Below are positions 52,578 through 62,787 of a DNA stretch of 64,000 nucleotides, piece by piece. Below the pieces are notes generated by a model. The model was not told the origin of the DNA and ran no database searches. It saw only the letters and a list, made by a program, of their open reading frames with translations. The first letter of the stretch is position 1, and each line of letters opens with the position of its first letter. This stretch comes from Pirellulales bacterium. Its GTDB lineage: Bacteria; Planctomycetota; Planctomycetia; Pirellulales; Thermoguttaceae. The translations under genes and the position numbers were made by a program. The stretch is taken from NCBI GenBank assembly GCA_020846145.1, contig JADLEL010000219.1:62001-126000 (forward strand). The letters run 5' to 3'.

Positions 52578-53315
52578 TTAGTGCTTGTACCAATCTGGAA
52601 TCAGGTCAAGGTGACGAAGCAGCATTTTGCCGAGTCGCGTGATTTCCGTGCCGCCAGCCTTCAACATGCCTGTGTCGCCGTCGAATTCTGGAAGTTCTCC
52701 ACGGCGTGGCGTTTTGAAACGGGCACGGACAAGACCCAAGTCCTGCAAATGAGCCCGATAGCTCCTTTTCAGGGCAGCTTCTTCAAACTCATGCTCAGAC
52801 GATCCCATGTGCGTAGCGTCGGGAGCCAGCAGTTCTTGATGCTTGTTCCTGAAATCGGCGTCCAAGTCGATGTCTTCGCGGGTCAGTGCCAATCTACTGC
52901 GAAGGATGACAATTTCCGCGTCGTTGAGTTGCCCAAGCAGCCAGAGCATCCGCTTGGTTTGGGCTTGGTTCAATTCTTCGGCCGAAATGCCGTTGGCGAC
53001 AACACTGGCGATGTGCTCCAGTCGGTCCTGAGAGGTCGCTCGGGCAGCCTGCGTGAAAGCGTCTTCCAACAGGTCGATAACCTCCGGCTGGAGCAATCGT
53101 GCGTTAAGCACTGTTCGCTCTACCCTGCCGAGACGCTCATCCAATAGTTCCACGAACCGAACAATGCGATCGACACGTTGGTTCGGAATGATATTGCCAA
53201 CGATTTCAGAAATGAGTGAACCGACTAGCGGTACCGCTCCAGTTATGCCCTTGGTCAGGCTTGTCACGATGTCCGTGCTCGTATTGCCCAGTTTTTGTTG
53301 GCCCTGTATCGGCAT
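52578..53315 (-). CDS. Accessory protein in the type I R-M operon, 245 aa
   Basis: Met 53315 overlaps the hsdS stop by one base, so it is translated as part of the restriction operon. The head has KGITGAVPLVGSLISEIVG, a mildly hydrophobic helix, and the rest is helical (VDRIVRFVELLDERLGRV). A winged-helix-like end (RSYRAHLQDLGLVRARF, then TEITRLGKMLLRHL) may bind DNA or protein. It is not a standard Hsd subunit; I recognise no family. It could be an added effector or regulator. Confidence 0.6.
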   Translation of the reverse strand: MPIQGQQKLGNTSTDIVTSLTKGITGAVPLVGSLISEIVGNIIPNQRVDRIVRFVELLDERLGRVERTVLNARLLQPEVIDLLEDAFTQAARATSQDRLEHIASVVANGISAEELNQAQTKRMLWLLGQLNDAEIVILRSRLALTREDIDLDADFRNKHQELLAPDATHMGSSEHEFEEAALKRSYRAHLQDLGLVRARFKTPRRGELPEFDGDTGMLKAGGTEITRLGKMLLRHLDLIPDWYKH

Positions 53316-54520
53316 CAGAGTTCTCCACAAAAGGCTCGTTGGATGAGCGAATCGAAAAGCCTATTGGACTCGTCCGATATGGCACGCAACCGCTCTTGAA
53401 GCTGGCTATGTTGTGTCACGGCCTTGGCGAACCGGTGCTGCAATGGCAAAGGGGGCACTGGAATGCGCAGGGATTTGAGCTTGATTCCCGTTAGATGGGG
53501 AATTGTAGCTTGTGAGATATGCTGAAGGATCGAACCGCCTTTCATCAATGCCCAAATGAGGTTCGAAATGTATTCGGGAACGGCTATATCTGGGCGTGGA
53601 CGTACTCGATGAAGTGACTTCTGAAAATAGCACTCCGATAGCTCGCCTCGCCAAATGGCCGTTTGTCCGACACCAGCCCCACCTTCACAGATCAACACGT
53701 CGCCCGGCTCAAGCCGAAATTCTTCTCGATGCTGGTCATCAAAATCCATCTGCCAAACGCTTGAAAGATCAATCTTGCCCCATTGAACGTTGATATTTCG
53801 CATGTAGGGGCGCGAGTGCATTCCGGTCTGTTGTTTGGCATCCAGCATCTTCCCAAGGCGCGAATCGCACACTTGGCTGAACTCCATCACGGGCCAACCG
53901 CGAGAATTGCAGTTCAAATCACCGAATAGATCGTAGAATAGACTGGGAACCAGATCGGCCGATATTTTCACCGTCTGCCGGCGCTTGCGGCGGATGGCGT
54001 CGACATGGTCCAAAATCGCTGCTATCCGCTTCTGCTCATGTAGCGGCGGAAGAGGAATTTTTTGTGATAGATAGAGATTTAGATTCAAATTACGTAGGCC
54101 ACTTGTTGTGCTGTTGCATCGCTGTAGTTCAGACTTGCCCTCATCGGATGTAAGCCAATAATAGAGCCACCGCCAATCGGCCTTGCGACTATCGGTACGA
54201 AGACGAAGCATGAAATTTGAAAAGTAATAACTGTGTCCGTTACCTGGATCAACAAAAGGTGCACATTTGCCAATATGGGCGGCACTACCACTCGACTTTG
54301 TAACAAGTATATCGCCAGTTTTTAAAAGACGACGTTCAACATCATTCCTTGGAATGAGCCGCCACGCTGGCTCATCAAGGATCATAGTGCTATCTTGTAT
54401 ATTGGTACTACGGAGAACTGGCGAGCCGGTAGTTTCGTTAGCATCTTCGCCCCAGGTTCCGCTATCTGCAAGGGAGAGAACATCTCGAAGTTGCTCCTTA
54501 GGTATTTGTGTCACCATCAT
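53315..54520 (-). CDS. hsdS: Type I restriction system specificity subunit
   Basis: The 401-residue protein has two target-recognition halves separated and followed by conserved helical spacers: [20 protein letters not shown] at the end of the first and [20 protein letters not shown] at the end of the second. It sets the DNA sequence recognised by the complex. The ATG overlaps the hsdM stop by four bases (ATGA), which fixes the start at 54520. Confidence 0.9.
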   Translation of the reverse strand: MMVTQIPKEQLRDVLSLADSGTWGEDANETTGSPVLRSTNIQDSTMILDEPAWRLIPRNDVERRLLKTGDILVTKSSGSAAHIGKCAPFVDPGNGHSYYFSNFMLRLRTDSRKADWRWLYYWLTSDEGKSELQRCNSTTSGLRNLNLNLYLSQKIPLPPLHEQKRIAAILDHVDAIRRKRRQTVKISADLVPSLFYDLFGDLNCNSRGWPVMEFSQVCDSRLGKMLDAKQQTGMHSRPYMRNINVQWGKIDLSSVWQMDFDDQHREEFRLEPGDVLICEGGAGVGQTAIWRGELSECYFQKSLHRVRPRPDIAVPEYISNLIWALMKGGSILQHISQATIPHLTGIKLKSLRIPVPPLPLQHRFAKAVTQHSQLQERLRAISDESNRLFDSLIQRAFCGEL

Positions 54521-56082
54521 TTCAGGATTCCCTCCAACTTGCAAATATCGGAGGCAATTTCTTTTTCGAGATCTTTGAGTCGGCTAAGAATTACTTTGGG
54601 CGGATCGTGTTTAGCTTCTTCGTAAACGTGTTCTTTGTATCGCCCGATGGAAAGGTCATATTCTTGGGCGGCGATTTCATCACGGGTAACGAAAAATGCT
54701 CGGGTCGTTCGATCATCAAATTGCTTTTTATTGCGTCCGGCGGCGAAAACTTGCCATTTTTCCACTGCATCGGGCAGATCGCTGTTGGGACGGCCGTCTT
54801 TATCCTTTTCAGGGAGGGGAGTTCGCTTGTCGTCGAGGCTGAAGCCGTCGCGTTCCACGTCATAATAGAAAACCTTGTCGGTCTTGCCGCCCTTGGCGAA
54901 AACAAGCACGGCGGTCGAAACGCCCGCATAGGGTTTGAAGACGCCGGCGGGAAGTGAAATGACCGCTTCAAGCTGGTTGTCGTCCACAAGCAACTGCCGA
55001 AGACTTCGGTGGGCATTCGAGGAGCCGAATAAAACACCGTCGGGCACGATCACGGCGCAACGCCCGCCGGTTTTGAGCATCCGCAGCATGAGGATGAGAA
55101 ACAAGAGTTCCGTTTTCTTGGTTTTCACCTTACCGGTGAGCGAAGAATGCACATCGCCGAAATCGAGACTGCCCTTGAAAGGTGGATTGGCGAGAATCAC
55201 GTCGAAATAATTCTGGGCCAGTTTGGGGAACTTTTCGGGCATGGCGTTCGCTAGCGTATCGCAATAATGGATGTTGGGATTTTCCAGCCCGTGGAGGATC
55301 AGATTCATCGACGCGATGCGGAGCATGGTGGCGTCGAAATCGAATCCATAGAACATATTGGATTGAACATGCCGGAGTTCGTCGGGATTGAGCTTGTCGG
55401 CTGAGTAGGTAGTGTTCTTGTTGCCATCCTCGTCTTCATGAACGATGAGGCCGGCTTTGGACGTGTTTGTCCGATAGATGTATTCCAAAGCGCCCGCCAA
55501 GAATCCGCCCGTGCCGCAAGCGGGATCGCCGATGATGTCGGTGGGCTTGGGGGCAATAAGTTCGACCATCATCTTGATGATGTGCCGGGGAGTGCGGAAC
55601 TGTCCGTTGATGCCGGCGGTAGTGAGCTTGCCGAGCAAGTATTCGTAAAGATCGCCCTTGCTGTCGCTGTCTTCGATAGGGAGCTTGTCAACCATGCCCA
55701 CGGCGGAAACCAAGAGGCTTGGCTTTTGGATGAGGCATTGGGCGTCGGCCATGTATTCGCTAAAGGTCGAGCCGGAATTGCCCACGGTGCGGAAGTGGGG
55801 GAAAACTTTGTTGCGGACAATATCCAGCATCTCGGCGGCTGGCTTCAGTTTGAACTGGTTCCAACGGAGTTCCTGCTCCTTGGGGCCGAAAATCATTTTG
55901 ACTTGCGACTTGCCTTTGAGGCGTTTCGCCTTTCGCTCGTTGATGTTTTCGCGGATGTCGAGCATCCGGGAGAACATCAGGAAGGAAATCTGTTCGATGA
56001 CGGTGAGCGGATTCGTGATTCCGCCGGTCCAAAATTCTTCCCAAAGTCTGTCCACGTCCTGCCTCAATTTGCCGGTAATCAT
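54517..56082 (-). CDS. hsdM: Type I restriction system adenine methyltransferase subunit
   Basis: This 521-residue N6-adenine methylase has [19 protein letters not shown] (AdoMet binding) and [20 protein letters not shown] (catalytic NPPF). The N-terminal helical domain ([20 protein letters not shown]) contacts HsdS. It is the first gene of hsdM-hsdS-accessory; hsdR lies 95 bases upstream on the same strand. Confidence 0.95.
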   Translation of the reverse strand: MITGKLRQDVDRLWEEFWTGGITNPLTVIEQISFLMFSRMLDIRENINERKAKRLKGKSQVKMIFGPKEQELRWNQFKLKPAAEMLDIVRNKVFPHFRTVGNSGSTFSEYMADAQCLIQKPSLLVSAVGMVDKLPIEDSDSKGDLYEYLLGKLTTAGINGQFRTPRHIIKMMVELIAPKPTDIIGDPACGTGGFLAGALEYIYRTNTSKAGLIVHEDEDGNKNTTYSADKLNPDELRHVQSNMFYGFDFDATMLRIASMNLILHGLENPNIHYCDTLANAMPEKFPKLAQNYFDVILANPPFKGSLDFGDVHSSLTGKVKTKKTELLFLILMLRMLKTGGRCAVIVPDGVLFGSSNAHRSLRQLLVDDNQLEAVISLPAGVFKPYAGVSTAVLVFAKGGKTDKVFYYDVERDGFSLDDKRTPLPEKDKDGRPNSDLPDAVEKWQVFAAGRNKKQFDDRTTRAFFVTRDEIAAQEYDLSIGRYKEHVYEEAKHDPPKVILSRLKDLEKEIASDICKLEGILK

Positions 56083-56177
56083 GCTGTTGGTCCAATCCCT
56101 GGAGTGAAGTACGGATATGTGAAGGGTAGTTGATTAGGGAATACGGTCTGATTGCAGCCCGCTTTTAGGAATATGGT

Positions 56178-59100
56178 TTAGTTCGCCGTCTCGCCGGCGG
56201 TATTGGAAAACGATTCGACAAGGGCGATAAGCTCCTCGGCCTGAGTTTCGTCGGGGAAAACACCATCGAGTCCGTCTTTATCGAGCGCCGTGAACGGCTG
56301 CTCGTAAAGCCGATCCAACTCAATGATACCAAAATTACGGATGTGGTTTTTCAGCAAGTCGAGGAATCGGAGTTGGGTGGAATTCAGTTTATACTGTTGA
56401 GCGAAAGCGGTGAATTTCGCGTTGACGGCATCAGCATCAAGGCCGATGATACTGCGGATGGCCGTCGCCAAGTTGCCGGCTGTTTCGGGATAATATTCCA
56501 AAAGGTCGGTCAAATCGAGGTCCGGCTCTTGAGCAAGGACCAAAGCCGTAATCTTATCGAGTTCCTCGGTGCTGACCGGCTGGCCGGCCTTGATTTTTTG
56601 CAAGGGGGGTGTGGAATCGATCAGGTCATTAAGCACTTTTTGGACCCGATTCCGGTATTCAATCAACTCCAACCCGGCAAGCTTCGGATGATACTGCTTT
56701 CGCTCGATAAGGCTCTCCTCTTCGGCAATGTCTAAGACCTTGGGCGGGATCGGCGTTCCACCGCCGGCTCCACCATGATAGTGAATAATGCCGCGAAGAT
56801 CCTGGCGGATTTCCTCGATGGCTTCCGCGGTGGGGGCCGTCCAAAAGGCTCCGCTTTTCACGCGATCGATGGCGGCGATTTTCTCCTTGACCGGATTGAG
56901 GTTGATTTGCAGTTTCGACACTCGCTCCACCATCTCGTCGCGGAGATCCTCCAGGCGGGAAGCCCCCTTGAGGATGGCGGTTTGCAGTCGGCAACAAAGC
57001 ATGTCAAATTCATAAGCCGGCACTCGGCCTGAAATATTCCGCCACTGCATGAGCGGAGCGATGACCGTTTGCAAAAGGCTTTTGGTCGCCGCGTCGAATT
57101 GCTTGATCATGCCGTCCTGCTGAACGGTTTTGACTTCCCGCCATTTATCGCGTATGGAAATCGCCGAGTCGGGCAAATCTCGAACGTCCTTCAGTAGCAG
57201 ATTACATGCCAAATCGAAGGATGGGACATTTTGACTTGCTTGGGCCGCTTCCGCCAAACGAATGCGGTCCTCGAAAAGAACCTGTTGGATAGACTTGCTA
57301 GTGGAATTGGTCTCGGCTTCTTTGTAATGCTCGTCGAAATATTCAAAATTGCCCCAGTGGTCGAAAATCAGGAACTTCTTCTTGTTTTTGCCGGGGCCGA
57401 AAAGGTTTTCGCAAAGGCGGGTGCCTCGTCCGATCATCTGCCAGAACTTAATGTAGGAATAGACAGGTTTGGCAAACACAAGGTTGACGATTTCCGGGAT
57501 ATCGATGCCGGTATCGAGCATATCGACGGAGATGCCGATGGTGAGTTCGGGATTCTTGCCCTCTCCCTTCAAGTCGTCGATCAGTTCCTCGGCTCGCGGA
57601 TCGTAATTGTCGATCACTCGACAGAAGTTGCCGCCATACTGCGGGTACATTTCATCGAAAAGCGACTGCAACAAAATGGCATGGTTGTGATTGCGGGCGA
57701 AAATGATCGATTTCCCCAGCCGGCTCCCGTCCTCTATTTTGATGCCGTTTTCCATCAAGTTCTTCAGGATCAAGCGGTTGGTGGGTTTGTTGAAAACGAA
57801 TTTATCGACTTGTTGCTGTTCATACTGGATTGCCTCGGGTTCGATTTCGTCTTCTTCAAGCCTTCGCTGCTGTTCCGGGGTCATTTGCTTGTATTTAATG
57901 CCTTCGCGAAGGAATGGCGTGGTAAAAGTCTGGACTTCAAAGGGCGCAAGGAATCCATCGGAAACGGCCTGTTCATAGCTATAATACGAAGTGGGATCAC
58001 TATCGCCGCAATCAAACATTTTGTAAGTATTGTGATGAATCATGTCCTTTCGGGGCGTTGCGGTCAGGCCAACCTGCAAAGCATCGAAATACAGAAATAA
58101 GTCACGATAGCGGTTATAAATGCTGCGGTGGGACTCGTCGGCGATAATGAGATCGAAGAATCCGGCATCGAATGTTTCGAAACACTTCATCATCGCCGGA
58201 TAGGTGGCGAGATAGATACGGTTTTCGCGTTCTTTGTACGTTTGCGAATTCACATAGACGCGAGGCTCATCCTTCATATATTTCTTGAAGGCGTTATTTG
58301 CTTGTTTTCTGAGTTCCCTGCGGTCGCAAAGAAATAGAATCCGTTTTGCCCAGCCGGCTCGGCTAAGGGCTTCGCAGATTGAAATGGCGACACGGGTTTT
58401 TCCCGTTCCCGTCGCTTGGACCAAGAGGGCTTTGCGGCGGCGGTTTCGGAACTGCTCTAAAACTCGGGTGATTGCTTCGTTTTGATATAATCGCCCGGCA
58501 ATCTCCTTGTCGGGAATGATTGTGGAAAGTGTCTCTTGCTTGGATCGCTTGTGAATTAAGTAGCGAAGGCTGTCTTTGGAGAAATAACCGTAAATCTTCC
58601 GGGGTGGGTAGCCAAAAGCATCATCCCAAATCCAGATATCAAAGCCATTGGTGTAAAAGATGACGGGGCGCTGACCATGTTCCGTCTCAAGGCCATCGGC
58701 ATAGCATTTGGCCTGGGTGCGGCCTGCTTCGGGATCTATGGAAGTTTTCTTTGCTTCGATAACTGCCAATGGCTTAAGATTAGAGTCGTATAGCACATAG
58801 TCGGCAAAGCCCTGGCCGCTATCCGTCGGCTGGTTTTGGACGGGAACCTCTTTACCGACTTCCTCGGTGGATTGTTTCGCGGGCGCAATTTGCCAACCGG
58901 CATCGGCCAATTGCGTGTCGATGAGAAGGAGCCGCGTTTCTTCTTCGTTGAATGCGAGAACATTCGCGGGATATTTTGCGGCATTGAGCATTGCCCGCAA
59001 TTCTTCCTCGGAAGCCTTGGCCTGAACTGCCGCCTCGCGGGCTTTCGCCAAGTCTTCAAGAAGCTTCTGCATTTGTGCTTCTTGAGAGGCTAGACGCTTG

Positions 59101-59573
59101 AGAATAGCAACTTTCTCCTGCTTCAATTCCGATTTGGATTTGCCGCAGACTTTTTCAGGTGTCGGTTCTTGATACTCAGGAATAGAGCCAGCATCTTTTC
59201 CCGAGAAAGTCAGATATAACCACTGCCCCAGCCGGTGTGATTCCTTGAGAAGCCAGAGAACGCTGTTGGTTTGGCCTTGAGCACCGTGAACCGCCTTGTT
59301 GCCTTGGATACGGATGGCATGAAGGACGTTCACGACCACACGCGGAACTGAATCGGTGAAACACGCCTGATCCAGAAGCTCCATCTGCGTGGGCTGAACG
59401 GGCTTCGGGAGACTTAGCTTCGCATAGACAAAAATGGTAAGTTCTTCGGCGAAAGTGCGAAGTTTGACCAAGGCGCTGACCGGATCGGTATGAGCATATT
59501 GCTCGGCAAAACCTGCCAAGGATGCAAGTTCCGTCCAATCGGGGCGCAGAAATTCAAAATTCAGGGATTGCAC
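56178..59573 (-). CDS. hsdR: Type I restriction endonuclease subunit
   Basis: I start this protein at GTG 59573, giving 1131 residues, because GGGAGG lies seven bases upstream; an ATG at 59660 has no ribosome site and lies only about six bases past the start site of the sigma54 promoter. Domains: a DUF4145-like head (VQSLNFEFLRPDWTELASLA), a nuclease domain (DYVLYDSNLKPLAVIEAKK with Asp and E-x-K), then a helicase with ATGTGKTRVAISICEAL and DLIIADESHRSIYNRYRD, motif VI in FWQMIGRGTRLCE, and a C-terminal helical domain that joins the methylase. It cuts unmodified DNA after translocation. Confidence 0.92.
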   Translation of the reverse strand: MQSLNFEFLRPDWTELASLAGFAEQYAHTDPVSALVKLRTFAEELTIFVYAKLSLPKPVQPTQMELLDQACFTDSVPRVVVNVLHAIRIQGNKAVHGAQGQTNSVLWLLKESHRLGQWLYLTFSGKDAGSIPEYQEPTPEKVCGKSKSELKQEKVAILKRLASQEAQMQKLLEDLAKAREAAVQAKASEEELRAMLNAAKYPANVLAFNEEETRLLLIDTQLADAGWQIAPAKQSTEEVGKEVPVQNQPTDSGQGFADYVLYDSNLKPLAVIEAKKTSIDPEAGRTQAKCYADGLETEHGQRPVIFYTNGFDIWIWDDAFGYPPRKIYGYFSKDSLRYLIHKRSKQETLSTIIPDKEIAGRLYQNEAITRVLEQFRNRRRKALLVQATGTGKTRVAISICEALSRAGWAKRILFLCDRRELRKQANNAFKKYMKDEPRVYVNSQTYKERENRIYLATYPAMMKCFETFDAGFFDLIIADESHRSIYNRYRDLFLYFDALQVGLTATPRKDMIHHNTYKMFDCGDSDPTSYYSYEQAVSDGFLAPFEVQTFTTPFLREGIKYKQMTPEQQRRLEEDEIEPEAIQYEQQQVDKFVFNKPTNRLILKNLMENGIKIEDGSRLGKSIIFARNHNHAILLQSLFDEMYPQYGGNFCRVIDNYDPRAEELIDDLKGEGKNPELTIGISVDMLDTGIDIPEIVNLVFAKPVYSYIKFWQMIGRGTRLCENLFGPGKNKKKFLIFDHWGNFEYFDEHYKEAETNSTSKSIQQVLFEDRIRLAEAAQASQNVPSFDLACNLLLKDVRDLPDSAISIRDKWREVKTVQQDGMIKQFDAATKSLLQTVIAPLMQWRNISGRVPAYEFDMLCCRLQTAILKGASRLEDLRDEMVERVSKLQINLNPVKEKIAAIDRVKSGAFWTAPTAEAIEEIRQDLRGIIHYHGGAGGGTPIPPKVLDIAEEESLIERKQYHPKLAGLELIEYRNRVQKVLNDLIDSTPPLQKIKAGQPVSTEELDKITALVLAQEPDLDLTDLLEYYPETAGNLATAIRSIIGLDADAVNAKFTAFAQQYKLNSTQLRFLDLLKNHIRNFGIIELDRLYEQPFTALDKDGLDGVFPDETQAEELIALVESFSNTAGETAN

Positions 59574-59677
59574 CACAAAACCTCCCACCGAATCGTTTTG
59601 GCGATTCGGCAAAAACCATCCCTGAACTATTTGGCGGAGTAAAAAATCGCGTTCGCTCATACGGAACGCTTATCTAC

Positions 59678-59692
59678 GCAACTGCTATGCCA
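59678..59692 (-). promoter_or_regulatory. Sigma54 (-24/-12) promoter upstream of hsdR
   Basis: On the minus strand TGGCATAGCAGTTGC gives TGG, four bases, four bases, TTGC, which is exactly the sigma54 spacing (consensus TGGCACG-N4-TTGC). Transcription would begin about 59666, leaving a leader of about 93 bases to the GTG start of hsdR. The gene just upstream encodes a sigma54 activator. Seen in sequence; activity is inferred. Confidence 0.7.
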
Positions 59693-59726
59693 AAAGTTGG
59701 AAATGGGGAAAACGGACAGGAATCCG

Positions 59727-61328
59727 TTATTTGTCACTGTCGTTAAGTTTCACATCAAGCCGTTTCAACTGAGCATCCAGAGTTTGATAATTGGCAATTC
59801 CCAGTAATTGAGCGGCTTTCGATTTTGTTCCTTCGGCCTCTTCCATTGCTCGTCGCAAATAATGCCTTTGAATGTTTTCTAGGTGTTTTTCGAGCTTGAA
59901 GCCGTTTCCCAATGGCTGATCCAGGGGATCAAGTATGGAATTGGAAACTGTTCCACCTAGTGCCGATTCCAAATCAACGGGTTCGATCACGTCGTTGCCG
60001 CTCATCACCGCAGCCTGAACCAGGACATTGAAAAGTTGCCGTACATTCCCCGGCCAAGGATAACGCCGCACAAATACATTTGTGGCGTCAGAAATGCATT
60101 TGTCCTTGTACCCCGGTTCCTGAACCTTGAAATCAGCGTTGATTTGGCGAATAAAAGCCTCCAAAAGGAGAGGGATGTCGGATTTTCGTTCGCGTAAGGG
60201 GGGGAGGTTCAACGTGATTACTGCCAAGCGATAGTAGAGGTCTTCCCGAAAACGGTGATCCTCGACCGCTTGAATCAAATCCTTGTTGGTGGCGGCAATC
60301 AAACGAACGTCACTGGATCGATCGGCGGAATCTCCAATCGGACGAAAAAGTCGATAGCACGGGCCTTCTCCTGGCGGCGGCTGCAAAACTCTCAACAATT
60401 TAGACTGCATCGCGGGGACGCATTCACCAATCTCATCCAGAAAGAGCGTACCCCCATTGGCTTGTTCAAAGGCACCGATGTGATCCGAAGTTGCTCCGGT
60501 AAACGCTCCTTTCTTATGGCCGAACAATTCGGATTCCAGCAGGTCGTGAGGAATTGCGGCACAATTGATGGGGATAAACGGCCCGTTTTTTCGAGGGCTT
60601 GCATCGTGAATCGCTCGGGCGAAGAGTTCCTTCCCGGTTCCCGTTTCTCCCATAATCAACACCGGCACGTCGCGGATAGCGGCTTTTTGAGCCCGGCCTA
60701 CCGCTAATCGAATGGCCTTGCTATTTCCGATGATCCGACTGAAACCAACGATTTCTTGGGGACTCCGCGCGGCAAGATGCTGAAAACTCAAGTCAGCGGA
60801 TTGTAAAAGTTCGGGAACGAAATCAAACGCGAGATCAAAGGGTATTTCAGTTTTCCAGGATTGACCATCGTGTGTCTGAAAGAAAGTGGCAGGATAGCGG
60901 CTTTTTCCGAGCAATACCCAAATTGCAACCATTGCTGGCGAACCGGGACTGAGGTGAATACATAACTCCGCATCTTCACGACCCGGCCCTTTTACGATTG
61001 AGGCCAGAACAGTGTCAGTCGCTCGAAAGATGCTGGCGTAATCCGTGGGATTAGTAATCTTGACCTGATGAATCTCCGATTTCCCTCCAATCCATTTCAC
61101 AAACCACTCAGCAAGAAAAGGCTGGTAGTTGCTCAAAAGATGGATTTCATCAAACGTTTCCTTCGTGAGAAGCGTCCGTATGGGACCGCCATGCCGGCTG
61201 GAGTCGATCTTGGTTTTCAAGGCATCGAGAACCCGCGAACGTTCCTTTTCAGGCAGTTCGCCGGCCATTGCCGTTAGATCGGCATGACCAATCCAGGTCA
61301 CCAATAGTCTTCTCAAGGCCATCAGCAC
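59727..61328 (-). CDS. CARF-sigma54 transcription activator (RtcR-like)
   Basis: The 533-residue protein has three parts. Residues 1-185 look like a CARF sensor: RRLLVTWIGHADLTAM, TFDEIHLLSNYQPFLAEWFV, ELCIHLSPGSPAMVAIWVLL. Residues 195-430 are a sigma54 AAA+ domain with Walker A GETGTGKE, the sigma54-contact loop GAFTGA and Walker B GGTLFLDEIGE. The C-terminus is a Fis-type HTH (TKSKAAQLLGIANYQTLDAQ). CARF domains bind cyclic oligoadenylate or RNA ends; RtcR uses this to switch on RNA repair. Here the likely target is hsdR, whose sigma54 promoter lies 35 bases from its stop. Confidence 0.85.
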   Translation of the reverse strand: MLMALRRLLVTWIGHADLTAMAGELPEKERSRVLDALKTKIDSSRHGGPIRTLLTKETFDEIHLLSNYQPFLAEWFVKWIGGKSEIHQVKITNPTDYASIFRATDTVLASIVKGPGREDAELCIHLSPGSPAMVAIWVLLGKSRYPATFFQTHDGQSWKTEIPFDLAFDFVPELLQSADLSFQHLAARSPQEIVGFSRIIGNSKAIRLAVGRAQKAAIRDVPVLIMGETGTGKELFARAIHDASPRKNGPFIPINCAAIPHDLLESELFGHKKGAFTGATSDHIGAFEQANGGTLFLDEIGECVPAMQSKLLRVLQPPPGEGPCYRLFRPIGDSADRSSDVRLIAATNKDLIQAVEDHRFREDLYYRLAVITLNLPPLRERKSDIPLLLEAFIRQINADFKVQEPGYKDKCISDATNVFVRRYPWPGNVRQLFNVLVQAAVMSGNDVIEPVDLESALGGTVSNSILDPLDQPLGNGFKLEKHLENIQRHYLRRAMEEAEGTKSKAAQLLGIANYQTLDAQLKRLDVKLNDSDK

Positions 61329-61483
61329 AACTCCTTGTATGGTTTACACAAATGAAATTGTACTTAATGCTCCTCATCTTGAGAACCAGTGCAGGGGTAA
61401 ATACAACAAGATAGAGGGGAAATCCTCAATTTGTTGAAATGTCGAGACGGATTCCCCTTATATAAGGGGATTTATAGCGTACA

Positions 61484-61745
61484 ATCCGGCTTCACCATCC
61501 ACTTCATTCGACCTGCCGTCGTCGGCGCTGTCATCCTTGGGGCTCGCCCCAGCGGGCCGAAGGCCTCCAGGCCCCAAGGATGATGGCGTGGACGGCGGCC
61601 ATGAAGCCGGCAAGCATCAAGAATTTCCTTCATCCCATCATGGATCGGACATAACGATGGGAACATCCTTCGCATTGATAACAAAACACCCTGCCGTTGT
61701 TGGTGCCGAGTCCGGGGCTTATCGAATGTGGTAGCGGCCAATCCT
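61484..61745. repeat. Structured island-flanking repeat, copy 2
   Basis: This is the second copy of the repeat at 43968-44248. The central stem is CATCCTTGGGGC (61532-61543) with GCCCCAAGGATG (61571-61582). Compared with copy 1 two base pairs have changed on both sides (T-A to C-G and C-G to T-A), so pairing is kept. The outer stem CCGGCTTCA / TGAAGCCGG is perfect here. It lies between the CARF activator and the right-hand integrase. Confidence 0.75.
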
Positions 61746-61809
61746 AGAGCGGATTCAATACGGAATCCGCTGGGTGTAATGAGAGAGAAAATGCTGACTG
61801 CTATACAAG

Positions 61810-62787
61810 CTACTCAAACAGTTCTTCCAAGGCAGCTTCTTTTTCCTCTTGCGAAGGTTGCACGTATCTCCATATATAGCGGCTGGAGGAATGCCCGGCC
61901 AATTCCATCGCGTATTGAACGCCGTATTTCTCGGCGGTTTTGCGAAGCATCGTATGGCGCAGCAAATGGGCGGAAAGATGAATCCGCTGGTCTTTGGGCA
62001 ATCGGGCATTGGCCTGATCCGCAAGCAACTTCAACGACTGATCCACGTTTTGCCGGGCAAGGCGAACACCCGAACGCGAACAAAACAGCGGACCGGGCAG
62101 CCGGCCACGATACTTCGACACATAGCATTCAAGGGCTTCTCGGGCCTCCTGAGCCAGAAAAACCTTGCGGGTGACGCCTTTTCCTTTGCGGCGGACGTTC
62201 GTAAAATGCTTGCCGTGATACTGATCCATTTCAAGGGCAAGCAACTCGGAAATCCGCAATCCCGTATGTAGCAATACGAGAAAAATGACGTAATCCCGGA
62301 TCGGGTTTTGGTTTTTGCGTTTTTTCAGGTGCAAGAATTGTTCGGCGGCAGTTTTCAAACGGGTGATGTCGATGTCCCGAAGTCCCTTCCACTCCGGTGC
62401 CTCGGTGCGCAAGTCGCTGACCCGTTCACAGGGATTGCCGGCCAGAAACGGGCGGTGAGAATGAATCCAATTGGCGCAGTGCCGGAGTGTGGCAAGTGCC
62501 CGGTTGATGGTCGTTGGTGATTTTCGCTGCTGTTTTTCCAAGTGCCGGAGAAAACCGACCGTCATGGATCGCGTCCAATGGTCGGCATGATCAGAACCGA
62601 TAGCATTTGTGAAGAAATCGAGAAATGCGTTGATGTCCCGCCGTTTCGCCTGGGCGGTATTTGCCGAGCCGGCGGCGGCTTCAAATTGCATGTACAGATT
62701 GAACCATGCAACAAGGCTCTCGGCTTGTTCGGGAGTAATCAATGACGGAAGAGAATATTTTCGGGGAACAAGATCGGTGTTTGCCAT
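61810..62787 (-). CDS. Tyrosine recombinase at right end of the island
   Basis: This XerC/D-like enzyme of 325 residues has a SAM-like core-binding domain (about residues 25-120) and a catalytic domain with Arg in LLHTGLRISELLAL, Lys in VRRKGKGVTRKV, His/Arg in SAHLLRHTMLRKTA, His in ELAGHSSSRYIWR and Tyr in WRYVQ. Met 62787 (MANTDLVPRKYSL) is the start. It reads leftward, toward the structured repeat 60 bases beyond its stop. It may move the island or be the right-end recombinase of the whole element. Confidence 0.9.
   Translation of the reverse strand: MANTDLVPRKYSLPSLITPEQAESLVAWFNLYMQFEAAAGSANTAQAKRRDINAFLDFFTNAIGSDHADHWTRSMTVGFLRHLEKQQRKSPTTINRALATLRHCANWIHSHRPFLAGNPCERVSDLRTEAPEWKGLRDIDITRLKTAAEQFLHLKKRKNQNPIRDYVIFLVLLHTGLRISELLALEMDQYHGKHFTNVRRKGKGVTRKVFLAQEAREALECYVSKYRGRLPGPLFCSRSGVRLARQNVDQSLKLLADQANARLPKDQRIHLSAHLLRHTMLRKTAEKYGVQYAMELAGHSSSRYIWRYVQPSQEEKEAALEELFE

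Noticed and set aside
59574-59660. HsdR start at ATG 59660
   Set aside because: No ribosome site, and it is only about six bases from the predicted sigma54 start; GTG 59573 has GGGAGG and begins at the known domain edge.
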